Shown piece after piece: positions 10,723 to 19,430 of a stretch of 21,629 nt of DNA (position 1 is the stretch's first letter; each line of letters begins with the position of its first letter). The notes below the pieces were generated by a model. The model did no database searches and had not been told where the DNA came from. It worked only from the letters and a program-made list of their open reading frames with translations. The DNA is taken from positions 164,239 to 185,867 of the forward strand of contig PJRA01000244.1 in the NCBI GenBank assembly GCA_016987375.1. The letters are read 5' to 3'. The position numbers were made by a program, and so were the translations under genes. The DNA is from Brachionus koreanus (taxonomy: Eukaryota > Rotifera > Eurotatoria > Ploima > Brachionidae).

Positions 10723-10951
10723 GTTAACGGTCTTAGTTACTGCTTTCAATGGGTTCAAATTTAAAATTTTTAAACTGTGTCTCATGATGCCTTTCGTGAT
10801 TATTTACCTCCATGTTACTGCTAGTCTTACCACCTTAATACATTCCCAAACCATCACAGTCTTTTGTTCTAAATGCATTTACTTAAAGGCATTGACTTTG
10901 TTTGTTTTTAGGCCAGATATAACGAGAATCTTCCGCAGGCGTCCAGTGTGA
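10723..10951 (-). pseudogene. decayed C-terminal fragment of a non-LTR reverse transcriptase
   Basis: The minus strand reads RLRKILVISG (compare the usual RxLRxILxIxW), then after a stop KTVMVWECIK, VVRLAVTWR, a further stop, and IITKGIM. The AVTWR block aligns in DNA with the RT tail at the left edge: the 47 nt of 10791-10838 (minus) match 81-127 (plus) at about 41 positions. It is therefore a second, more decayed copy of the same LINE family, inserted in the opposite orientation. A plus-strand open stretch over the same bases is the antisense shadow of this remnant. It lies on the 5' side of the RT palm fragment at 9640-9940, although it encodes a more C-terminal part, so the two are separate insertions or a rearranged copy. 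Confidence 0.6.
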
Positions 10952-11953
10952 ACGGTAAATGGATTTAATATTTTTGTCTTTTATTAATTTTATTTATTTA
11001 AAAGTATAAAAAAATATTTAAATAATGTAAATTAAAATAGAACACTTAAAAAAAAAATTAAAATTTTGAATAAGAAAGACAAAAATACAAGAGAAAGTCA
11101 AATTATAATTTTTTCTTTTTTTTACATAAAAAAAAAACCTTTTCTAATGGTTCACTGTACCAACTTAGCTCATCAACTTAATATTTTAACTTGTACACAT
11201 GTATGCGGTAGGATTGGCAGCTTGGGATATGATATGTAATTGAATATTAACGAATTAAAGGAGTAAGCAAAATAAGATTTTACATCTCGATTAATCTAAC
11301 TATTCAAATAATATCTTTGAAACTTAGAAAGGAAAAGCTCTCTCTAAATGAAAAAAGTTTAACTATCTTATATACAATCTTTTATGATAGTGATATAAAT
11401 TGAAAATAACTAACACCAGTTAGATTCCAAAAAATAAGCATTTGAAATAATAATTAAAATTCAAATTAAATTTAAAGCAAATTTTAAATTTTATTTAAGT
11501 TTTTAATTGAAAACATAATGTTAGCGCGCTCTATTTCACAATTAATTTAGATAACCAGTCCATTAGATGCATTAAGAAAAATTGGAGTAAGTATTTTTTG
11601 CAATTTTTTTCTTTATTATTTGTTTGTGACTTGAATTGACTATTTAATAAAATTTTTTTAAGCTATTTTTTGTGTGCTATTCATTTTTTTTAAAATAATA
11701 AAACTTAATTTCTTTTAATTTTTTCATTTAATCATTTAATTTTATTTAAAAAAAAATTTATATTTAAAGTTGTTGATTTCATTTATTTTTATTCAATTAA
11801 CTAAAATAAACTTGATTAACAAATAATTGAATAACTTTGATTAATAGACAATCATTTAATTACAGAAAAAATTGAAAATTTAATTTTCTAAGCTAAGCTA
11901 AACTTATGTCTAAAAAGATTTTTTTTCTAGCAATAAATGTTTAATTTAATCTT
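10952..11953. other. AT-rich intergenic DNA, no gene seen
   Basis: The sequence is A/T-rich with long T and A runs. No open stretch or repeat structure could be assigned. Confidence 0.5.
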
Positions 11954-11960
11954 AAAAAAA
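11954..11960 (-). terminator. Pol III T-run terminator of tRNA-Ser
   Basis: Seven T residues on the minus strand begin three nucleotides after the discriminator base of the tRNA-Ser gene. All three tRNA-Ser copies share the same GAATTTTTT downstream context. Confidence 0.75.
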
Positions 11961-11962
11961 TT

Positions 11963-12043
11963 CGCTGCGAACAGGATTTGAACCTGTGCGGGTAACCCCA
12001 TCTGATTTCGAGTCAGACGCCTTAACCACTCGGCCATCGCAGC
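11963..12043 (-). tRNA. tRNA-Ser(CGA)
   Basis: The gene is an 81-nt class II tRNA. The acceptor stem GCTGCGA pairs with TCGCAGC, and the discriminator is G, as usual for serine. The anticodon stem TCTGA/TCAGA encloses CTCGAAA with anticodon CGA. The long variable arm has a GGG...CCC stem, and the T arm is ACAGG-TTCAAAT-CCTGT. No CCA is encoded and no intron is present. It decodes UCG. The sequence is identical over all 81 nt to the copies at 12646-12726 and 18903-18983. Confidence 0.95.
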
Positions 12044-12105
12044 TCGTTTTTTAAATAAATTTTAACTGATTTCTATATTTAAAATTTTTTAAAAATTTTT
12101 ACTTG

Positions 12106-12111
12106 AAAAAA
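12106..12111 (-). terminator. Pol III T-run terminator of tRNA-Phe
   Basis: Six T residues on the minus strand start two positions after the discriminator base of the tRNA-Phe gene. Confidence 0.7.
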
Positions 12112-12112
12112 G

Positions 12113-12185
12113 TGCCGAAACTCGGGATCGAACCAAGGACCTTTAGATCTTCAGTCTAACGCTCTCCCAACTGAGCTATTTCGGC
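12113..12185 (-). tRNA. tRNA-Phe(GAA)
   Basis: The gene is a 73-nt class I tRNA. The acceptor stem GCCGAAA pairs with TTTCGGC, and the discriminator is A. The D arm is GCTC...GAGC. The anticodon stem TTAGA/TCTAA encloses CTGAAGA with anticodon GAA (12150-12152). The T arm is CTTGG-TTCGATC-CCGAG with one G-T pair. No intron and no encoded CCA. It lies 69 bp from the upstream-coordinate tRNA-Ser on the same strand; each has its own T run, so they are probably transcribed separately. Confidence 0.94.
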
Positions 12186-12645
12186 TACAAAATTTTAATT
12201 TTAAACTAAATTTTTATTTTAATAAATTTTTTAGAAAAGATTTTACCGCTTACACTGCGAATAAAAAGAAGCTCAATTCGGAAAACAGATGCAAAAAATG
12301 CGTAAAAACAAAATATTAAAAGAGAGAATATTCAATATGTTCAAAAGTCAAAGAGTCAATTTAGATGCAAAATAGTCCAGGTTTTGTTCAATTCAGTGCT
12401 AAATAGAAGAGTACAACAAAACCTTAGACGCATTATTTTCAAATATTAGTTTTAGATTTGGTTAGTCTGTTTGATAATTTTAAGCGATTCATTAAAAAAT
12501 AATTATTACTTTTTTCATTTGTTTAGCAACATATTTAAGATTAATAAGCAAAATAATCAAAATAAAAGTAGAAAAAAAATATTAAAAACATAAATTTTTA
12601 GATCATTTTTTATATATTTTTTCAGTTAGATAGAATTAGTGACGA
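12186..12645. other. spacer between tRNA-Phe and the second tRNA-Ser
   Basis: This 460-bp AT-rich spacer separates divergently oriented tRNA genes. I see no shared upstream element with the other tRNA-Ser copies and no coding sequence. Confidence 0.5.
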
Positions 12646-12726
12646 GCTGCGATGGCCGAGTGGTTAAGGCGTCTGACTCGAAATCAGATGGGGTTACCCG
12701 CACAGGTTCAAATCCTGTTCGCAGCG
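12646..12726 (+). tRNA. tRNA-Ser(CGA)
   Basis: The gene is identical over 81 nt to the minus-strand copy at 11963-12043, with which it forms an inverted pair around tRNA-Phe. The anticodon CGA is at 12679-12681, the G discriminator at 12726, and a T run follows immediately. The flanks beyond about 9 nt are unrelated, so duplication was limited to the gene body or the copies are kept alike by gene conversion. Confidence 0.95.
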
Positions 12727-12728
12727 AA

Positions 12729-12734
12729 TTTTTT
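12729..12734 (+). terminator. Pol III T-run terminator of tRNA-Ser
   Basis: Six T residues follow the discriminator base after GAA-type spacing, as in the other copies. Confidence 0.75.
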
Positions 12735-13532
12735 CTTTTCACTATTTTCACTAATTCTTGTTTTGTCCTTTCAATGAAATCAGCTGCAAATATGTGTAAT
12801 ACGCATTCTGTAGATTGAAATTAAGGACTGGTTATGAGGTAATTATATATATGATTTTACATCATCTCAGTACATGGAGAAATCCAAACTTGACTGAATC
12901 AATCTTAATTAGGAACAACAAACCAGACAAAATGACCATCAAGATAACATTCTTTGTAGTTTGTGTGTAGGAATGGCTTAATAAAAATACTTATCGGAAA
13001 TAAGTAAGTATATCAAAAATAGTTCTCACAATAACTAGGACACCGGCTCTAGCCGACTTATATGTTTATAGTTTCACAGTGCAATACTATGATCTCATGC
13101 GTTTAGCAAGTTACCAGTATTTAACATTGTGTAAAGTATTAGACAGGCGCTTTTATTGATTAATTTTGTTATTATTATACAAAAACCATTAAGGACTTAA
13201 TAGTTTAACACTTTTCGTTTTGTTTTGCTATTATTTTGTTAAGGCTAGAAGCGGCCACTAATTAATAAAGTTGTTATTCAAATATATTATTCTTTATTAC
13301 TTGTGTTATAACCACGAGTCATCGGATCTTAATAGATCCGAATAGAGACATTAAAATTAAAGGTTAATAGCAAATTTTTCAATTTTAGAAAAGGAAATAG
13401 TAAAAATATGACATGATGACATGAAACTGATTTTTTGATTCTTGAAAAAAAATGAAATACATATTTATATTATTAAAAAAAATTTTTTTGTTATTTTATC
13501 ATAATAAAGACTCTTGAGAAAAGTGTAAAATT
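12735..13532. other. intergenic, possible solo-LTR-like sequence in the right half
   Basis: The composition is more balanced than the surroundings and looks like repeat-derived DNA. AATAAAG at 13264-13270 followed by GTTGTTATTC, and TATAACCA about 40 bp later (near 13312), recall the R/U5 end of an invertebrate LTR. No reliable left end, target duplication or partner LTR could be found. Two small hairpins are present: CGGCTCTAGCCG near 13045 and TCGGATCT-TAAT-AGATCCGA at 13322-13341. No coding stretch is visible. Confidence 0.3.
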
Positions 13533-13938
13533 TACCGTAAACCCTTGCAATATCATGCATGGGATAACTTTTGATTCTTAGGTTTTAGTGCACGCATAAG
13601 CGAAATATGAATTAAATTAGAGACAATTAAAAAATATTTTTAATTATTCTATTTAATTTTTTAGTTTTTTTTGTAAACCTAATTATTAAACCATGCCTCA
13701 AACTACTTAATAATTTTCAGTTTTTAATGCCGGGTAAAGCCCGCATTTTCGGTTTTTGACCCAGCATTAATTTAAAGTTTTTTGAATTTTAACGTCGCGT
13801 CAGAACATAAAATCTGCGTTTTTATGCACGCATCCCAAGGGGGCCGATTTTAACATGGGAAGGATGGTCGCTTATGCGTGCACTAAAACCTAAGAATCAA
13901 AAGTTATCACATGCATGATATCGCAAGGATTTACGGTA
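13533..13938. mobile_element. MITE with 71-bp terminal inverted repeats and TA flanks (Tc1/mariner-type)
   Basis: Bases 13533-13603 and 13868-13938 are inverted repeats with about three mismatches in 71 bp. The ends read TA-CCGTAAA...TTTACGG-TA, so the element begins CCGTAAA and is flanked by TA on both sides. TA target duplication is the hallmark of the Tc1/mariner superfamily. The 264-bp interior has no ORF, so the copy is non-autonomous. It contains a small hairpin AATGCCGGG-TAAA-GCCCGCATT (13726-13747) and a further direct copy of the arm motif TGCACGCAT (13825-13833). The interior is richer in GC than the flanks, consistent with a foreign origin. A half copy lies at 16153-16212. Confidence 0.8.
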
Positions 13939-15604
13939 TATTAAAATATACTTTATCTTAGTATAAGAATAAAATAAATATACTTAATTTAATTTAAAGA
14001 GTTTTCTAATATAAACCAGAAAATTTGATTAAGTAATTTTTTTTGTTGAAAAATTTTTCTTAACATGTTTGATAAATGTTGAGACACTAAAATTGCTAGA
14101 ACTGTGCGACTATGTTCCGTTTGACCAAATCGCATAAGCTTATAATTTTAGTCAAGTTTATGGTCAAATTTTAACTATGTTTTAACTACAAAGGTATGTT
14201 TTTAAACAAATTAACTTTCAACGTTTAAGTTTATTTTTTAAGTCTTCACATAATTTATCCATTTTATTTACAAATGAATATTTTTCTTGGCATCAAATTT
14301 TGGTCATATACTTTTCTCTATTTTTTATGTAGATTTTTTTTGGCTTAAATTTTTGGAGTGACAATTTTAATCTTTAAGTGATGACAAAAATAACTAAAAG
14401 TAGTGATTAACTAAAATACCCACAAATATATCTGATGATGTGAATATTTACAAGTTTTTTTACTGACAAAATAAAATATTTTAAAGACAAAAATATTAAT
14501 TTAAACAACAAATAATTTTATACACATCTTAATTAATTTTTTAAAGTTTATTGACTGGAAAAAAAATTTAGATTAAGAAGAAAATTAAAATAATAATTAA
14601 TTTTTTTTGTTTTTTTTTATTTGAGTTGTTGATTTATTTGGCCTTCATGTTTTTTGGGTAAATCCACATCAACGACTATACTCTTTTACGACAGATGCTT
14701 TCTCGACTTCTTCTATTAGATCATATTTTTATCAGTCAATTTGTTTAGTTGTCATTTAATGTAGTTTTTTTGTCAGAACATCTAGTCTTTTGTGTCAGTA
14801 AAATAAAGTTTATTCTGTCAGTATGTTAAATGATGGCTTTTTTTTCATATCTTAAATCGACTCGAAGGGCCTCTAGTGAAAAAATAAAAACATCAATGCA
14901 GTCTAAATAATTAAATTATATTTAACTTGATCGTAACTTTGTAGCTCATTCAAATGACTTGTTTGGTGCTTCTAGTGTTAAAAAAAACGTTATAAAAGAA
15001 AGTGAGATTTTTAAATTCAAATTAGCTGGTTGAAATAAATAGTTAAAGGCAGACAAGAAAACTTGGTTTTTAGACTTGAAGACAACAAATTTTTTTTAAC
15101 TTTTAAATTATTTTCCAAGACATGTTTTTCGTATTCAGAGGAGCTTAATATAAGAATTAAGCAAATTAATGAACCAAGGAATTGTAGGGAAAATTTTACA
15201 ATAATTCTAATTTTTTTGGGTTTTTTTTTTCATTGAATAAAATGAAATTAATTTAAGTTGGCTATGAAACATTGATTGAAATGCTTGATTGATTTTTTAG
15301 TCTTCAAAATGGAAAAAGAGTAAATTATTTGTTAAATTAAGGGCAATCTTTGAGTGATATTTCGATGGCAAGACAATTTCTTGTTTATACAAATAATAAA
15401 ATTGCTATTTAAAATTAGTCATTTTAAAAAATGTGTGCTGAAAATATTTTGAAAACATTTAAAAGCTGCTTTTAAAAAGTTTTTTCTATTTAAATTCCTT
15501 TCATAAACTAAATATTATTAATTTTTTTAATTAATTCAAGCATTGTATTGGCAAAAAAATTTTAGTTAATGCAACTTAACTACGCTGTCTAAATATTTAC
15601 AACG
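13939..15604. other. AT-rich intergenic DNA, no gene seen
   Basis: This is A/T-rich sequence with no open stretch of note. TGTCAG recurs several times near 14770-14825, without regular spacing. Confidence 0.5.
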
Positions 15605-15961
15605 CTGTTCAGGGCTATGTGAATTTTGGTACAAAAAACAAAAACAAAAATTCTAAATTGAAATAACTTTTTTAGTTTGACTCTAAAACGTGTTCTGCAA
15701 ATTGTATCAGCTGATACATCGTTTGTATCACCTAAATTTAATACGTGCAAAAACTGTGCATCTATGCAAAACTCTATGTGCATTGCGAAATTATCAAAAT
15801 TAAATTGCAAACTTTTTGCAGACTCTGGTTTTGTTTGATACAAAGTATGTATCAACTGATACAATTTGCAGAACACGTTTTAGAGTCAAACTAAAAAAGT
15901 TATTTCAATTTAGAATTTTTGTTTTTGTTTTTTGATCCAAAATTCACACTGCCCTGTTCAG
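15605..15961. mobile_element. foldback MITE with long inverted repeats, flanked by 8-bp CTGTTCAG (hAT-like)
   Basis: Two inverted arms of 127 bp (15604-15730 and 15836-15962) differ at about 9 positions and enclose a 105-bp loop. The octamer CTGTTCAG occurs in direct orientation at both ends (15605-15612 and 15954-15961). Read as an 8-bp target-site duplication, it leaves an element of 341 bp (15613-15953) with termini GGC...TGTGAATTTTGG; 8-bp duplications are typical of hAT transposons. CTGTTCAG is nearly self-complementary, so it could instead belong to the inverted repeats. Each arm carries a GTATCA-NN-TGATAC motif, perfect in the left arm (15704-15717). No transposase is encoded. Open stretches across the element are by-products of the repeat. 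Confidence 0.75.
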
Positions 15962-16152
15962 CATGAAGAGTAAGCATTCGGTTATTTGGCTATGGTTTTA
16001 ATGATTGTTCTCAAAAAGTCTCTTTTCTTTAAAATAATAGATTTAAAAAAAAAGAATAAAAAGGACTGGAATCATCAATAAGAATTCATGCTATGTGTCT
16101 TAATTAATGAATGTTAAACAATCAACAGCAAAATATTTTTTACAAAATGCAT

Positions 16153-16212
16153 TACCGTAAACCCTTGCAATATCGTGCATGGGATAACTTTTGATTCTTA
16201 GGTTTTAGTACA
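16153..16212 (+). mobile_element. half copy (one inverted-repeat arm) of the CCGTAAA MITE
   Basis: These 60 bp match the left arm of the element at 13533 almost perfectly (one clear difference, G for A, in the ATCATGCAT segment), starting at the same TACCGTAA and breaking off after GGTTTTAGT. The opposite arm is absent within the following 400 bp, so this is a truncated copy or a solo arm. Confidence 0.75.
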
Positions 16213-17187
16213 TAAAAAATTTTAAAATTTTTTTTGAAAAAGTTATTTTTTAAGTATTTGATAAGTGAAACTATTTATCATCTTAAAATTTAAATAATTA
16301 TTCCAATTACAATAAGGACTTTGATCATTTTTTTAATTTTGGTCAAAAAAAAAGCAAAATTTTTAGTTTGATTTTTTACAATATTTAATAACATAAAGTT
16401 TTATTTATTTTATCTTTGAAATAAAACAAAAAATGTTTCTTAAAGAGACAATAATAATCGGAAGTCAGGTATTTTTTTAAATTATATCCTGTCGTGAGGT
16501 TTGAATTTCCAATTTAACTTCCTTTTTTTTATGTTCTCACATAGATCATACTTTTGCTTTTTAAATATCTCTTTAAATGCATACATACTATGGTTAAGTG
16601 TAATTGTACAGGTCAATGTCTTAAAAATCGATCTGGTTGTAAGAAATCACAGCTCTTATGTAATTAAAGATGTAAAAACAAATAAACTTTTAAACTAAAT
16701 TAAAAAAGTTTTTGGAAATTTTTTTCTATTCTAAAAACTTTTGATTAATTTTGCCAAACGTTAAAACAAATGTTATTGAATTGTGTTTTATTATTGACCA
16801 GTATTAGAATTACTAAATCATTTGAATGGATTTGATCAATTGAAGAATTTATAATAAAGATTAAAAAAGACTGGATTTTGGTTTAAATAAAAATTTTGAG
16901 TTTGTTTAGTAGGCTAAAGCTTCCTTGAAGCTATGACAGTAAATTCGACTGTTTCCTGAGCCATTTGTCCAGATTGTATTTTTGAAATTTTTTATTGGCA
17001 TAGAATTAATAATGTGAGGAGGTTAGGGTACTCGGTTAGTCAAAAAATGATATCGTTGCATGCAGTTTTTCACTTCTTCCCTAACAATTCATTTATTATG
17101 TCTTCTAAAATTGTACTTCCAATTACAAGAAAAATCTATACCATTCTAAAAATTAATTATTTCATGTTCATTAATTATTTTAAATAA
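16213..17187. other. AT-rich intergenic DNA, no gene seen
   Basis: An open stretch at 16501-16698 is hydrophobic and low-complexity and lacks a good start; I reject it as a gene. A small hairpin AGCTTC-CTT-GAAGCT is at 16918-16932. Bases 16920-17060 are somewhat less AT-biased but show no motif. Confidence 0.5.
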
Positions 17188-17806
17188 TTAAATTAAATCA
17201 CCTCTCATGCGCCTAATTTTGAGATTGGTTAAGTTAAACATCTTAAGCCTTGTGGCATGATCATATTTCCGAAGTGAAGGAATGGTCTTGGTCGCTCTTC
17301 TTTGTATCTTCTCAAGAAATGGACACCATGAACTTAAGGCAAATTCTAAATGAGGTCTTACTAGTGCTGTGTAAAGCATGTCAATGAGTCAATGTTCAAC
17401 TTCTTGAAACTTTTAGCTATCATACCTAAAACATGATTTCCACGAGAGGTACTATATTTTATTTGGTTACCCCATTTTAAATCATTTTGAATATTAACAC
17501 CTAGATCCTTTTCAAGAGTTGTTTTAGTAATTTCCTTGTGCCATATCTGTTATAATTTGTATACTTGAAGCAGAGTTTTTTGTGCCAATGTGCATTACAC
17601 TGCATTTTTGGATATTTAAATCCTAAGACCAAGTAAGGGACCAATCTTAGATATAATCTATGTCTTTCTGAAGTAATAAGTTGTCTTTGAAGCTCTTAAT
17701 AATTGATAAAATTTTAGTATCATCAGGATATTTCTCACACTTATTAATTAATCGAGTTAAAAGATCATTTATAAATATTAAAAACAATAGGGGTCCATAA
17801 ATTAGG
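17188..17806 (-). pseudogene. decayed CR1-like non-LTR reverse transcriptase (palm to C-terminus)
   Basis: Read on the minus strand from right to left, the fragment shows in order: GPLLFLIFINDL (17796 downward); the catalytic box as YPDDTK (usually FADDTK; 17716-17730); LQKDIDYI-stop-DWS and LNIQKCSVMHIG (compare LQxDLDxLxxWS, KCKVMHIG); EKDLGVNIQNDLKW; NHVLGMIAKSF; then, after a frame change, LYTALVRPHLEFA, KIQRRATK and LKIRRMRGDLI. This is the full series of CR1-family RT motifs through the thumb. At least three in-frame stops, frame changes, a short deletion before KIQRRATK, and A to P beside the catalytic aspartates show it is dead. The N-terminal half of the RT is missing or beyond recognition. 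Confidence 0.85.
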
Positions 17807-18902
17807 GCTTAGATAAATTTACATAATAAAATAATGATTACAATAAATGAAAATATGAAATAAAAATTCCGTCTAGGTCAAAGTGTCTGTTATATCTTTA
17901 TAGCCAAGCATTTTGTTTTAAATAAGCTTTCATTTTGTTGTTTCAAGTTAACTAAAATAAAAGAATAAAAAAAAAACTTTCAAAGCAAATATATTGTCAA
18001 AACAAGACGCAATTTAGCAATGCCGAAAAACAAAAAAATTTAGTGAATTCTTTCTATTATGGTCTGAGTATACGCATCAAATAATCATCTAATTCAAACA
18101 CATTTTTAACATATTTTGGACAATTTTTTTCATTCAAAGACAAGTATTTAAAAGAGCATTTAAAACCAATTTTAAGTAATACACACAAATATTTTACTGA
18201 GAATTTAAAAATAAAAATACTAATAGTTAATTGGTTTTTCAATAAATTAATAATTCCATTATTTAAAAAATTGAAATGATAGACACTTTTTTTTCTAAAT
18301 AAAGTGGTCTCTTGAAGCAATCGAAGATAAAAATTAACTGTTCGGACGAAAACGATTGCACTCAGAATTTCCTTAATTTTAGCAATTGAGCAATTTGTTT
18401 AATGGCTTGTTAAAAATTTAGTTATTTAATTTAAATCGTTTTAAAAACAAGCCATTTGGTGCTCTAAAATACTTCCATTACATTTTTTTGTTAGTTAAAA
18501 AAAATTTTAATAAAATAATCAATAATTTTTTTAGAAAATTCCTTCTAAGAAGAGATTCTCAGATTAGCATCTTATTTTAAGACTGACTAAATTGGTTAAA
18601 AACAAAAGATTGTGGGAACATAATCTTTTAAAAAGCTGAACAAATAAGTCCTAAAAATAAAAAGTTTTTATAATAAATGGTCTGAAACAAAAATATTTTA
18701 AGCCTATTTTGTTAATCAGCTCAATTTTTTAAATACTATTATTGCTAAAAATAATTGAAATTAATACCTAATTAAAGTATTTGAGAAGAGACACGCTGAC
18801 TAGTTAAGTGGAAAGAAGAAGTCAAATTTTTAAGAAAAGTTTGAAAAGTATCATTTTATTTGGATTAATGGATAATGGGAAAAAATTTAAGTAGCTAAAT
18901 AA
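17807..18902. other. AT-rich intergenic DNA, no gene seen
   Basis: The longest open stretch (18057-18320, minus, 87 codons) ends in NCPKYVKNVFELDDYLMRILRP and is unlike any family I know. It lacks splice or context support and I do not call it a gene. The rest is A/T runs. Confidence 0.45.
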
Positions 18903-18983
18903 GCTGCGATGGCCGAGTGGTTAAGGCGTCTGACTCGAAATCAGATGGGGTTACCCGCACAGGTTCAAATCCTGTTCGCAGCG
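18903..18983 (+). tRNA. tRNA-Ser(CGA)
   Basis: This third copy is identical over 81 nt to 12646-12726 and 11963-12043, with the same anticodon CGA, variable arm and G discriminator. It sits alone, 6.2 kb from the cluster and about 450 bp upstream of the P-loop gene on the same strand. Confidence 0.95.
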
Positions 18984-18985
18984 AA

Positions 18986-18991
18986 TTTTTT
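18986..18991 (+). terminator. Pol III T-run terminator of tRNA-Ser
   Basis: Six T residues begin three nucleotides after the discriminator, matching the other two copies. Confidence 0.75.
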
Positions 18992-19315
18992 ATTTCCATT
19001 AAAACAGAAAAGAGAACTAATTTATTAAAGTGCTAAATAAACAAAATTTTAAAATAATTTATTAAACCAAGCTTGAAGTTAGCTGTTGTCTTAGTCAGCT
19101 GAAATTCGAGCTCGTATCATTGCTGATAGCTATATTTTATATTTAAATGATAAGTCTCATTTAAATCTCATAATTTATGTGAAAGTGAATACCTAAATAT
19201 ACTTTGTTCTAAAAGTATTTTTATTAAATTTATTTCTTCTATGAAAAAAAAAAATAATAAATTTTGTTTCATTTTAAATAAAAATTTTTAACATTTTTTT
19301 TTCTTTTGATTTTAG

Positions 19316-19430
19316 AATGCCTGTTATTTTATAGCCGGGCTGATCATCAAACAGCAAACTCAAGTTTTGTGTGTTTTATTATTTTAGTTAAAAATAATAA
19401 AACTAAATCAAATGTAATGAGCAATTGAAA
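19316..19430 (+). promoter_or_regulatory. 5' leader of the P-loop gene: two splice-acceptor-like sites and three tiny uORFs
   Basis: A long pyrimidine tract ending TTTTAG (AG at 19314-19315) and a second one, TTTTATTATTTTAG (AG at 19386-19387), precede the start codon. Either could be the acceptor for a 5' UTR intron or for spliced-leader addition. Downstream of the first AG are three upstream ATGs in minimal ORFs: 19317-19334 (five codons), 19412-19417 (ATG-TAA) and 19417-19428 (three codons). If the second AG is used, only the last two remain. Their effect on translation is inference. Confidence 0.4.

Noticed and set aside
10721..10951. 76-codon plus-strand open stretch, hydrophobic, ending in RRRPV
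   Set aside because: The opposite strand carries RT motifs (RLRKIL, AVTWR) homologous to the LINE tail at 1-174, so this is the antisense shadow of a dead LINE.
14431..14438. CTGATGA, the core of a hammerhead ribozyme
   Set aside because: No GAAA core partner or flanking helices at suitable distance; a second CTGATGA on the minus strand near 17720 is simply the RT catalytic codons.
15589..15876. 95-codon minus-strand open stretch
   Set aside because: It lies across the inverted arm and loop of the foldback MITE; the open frame is a by-product of the repeat and resembles no transposase.
16501..16698. 65-codon plus-strand open stretch
   Set aside because: Low-complexity hydrophobic peptide with no ATG at its start and no context.
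18057..18320. 87-codon minus-strand open stretch
   Set aside because: It is AT-codon-rich, has no recognised motif or splice/polyA support, and matches nothing around it; not strong enough to call a gene, though not excluded.
19425..19430. TTG start six bases before the ATG of the P-loop gene
   Set aside because: In a nuclear eukaryotic gene the ATG at 19431 is the natural start; the two extra codons have no support.
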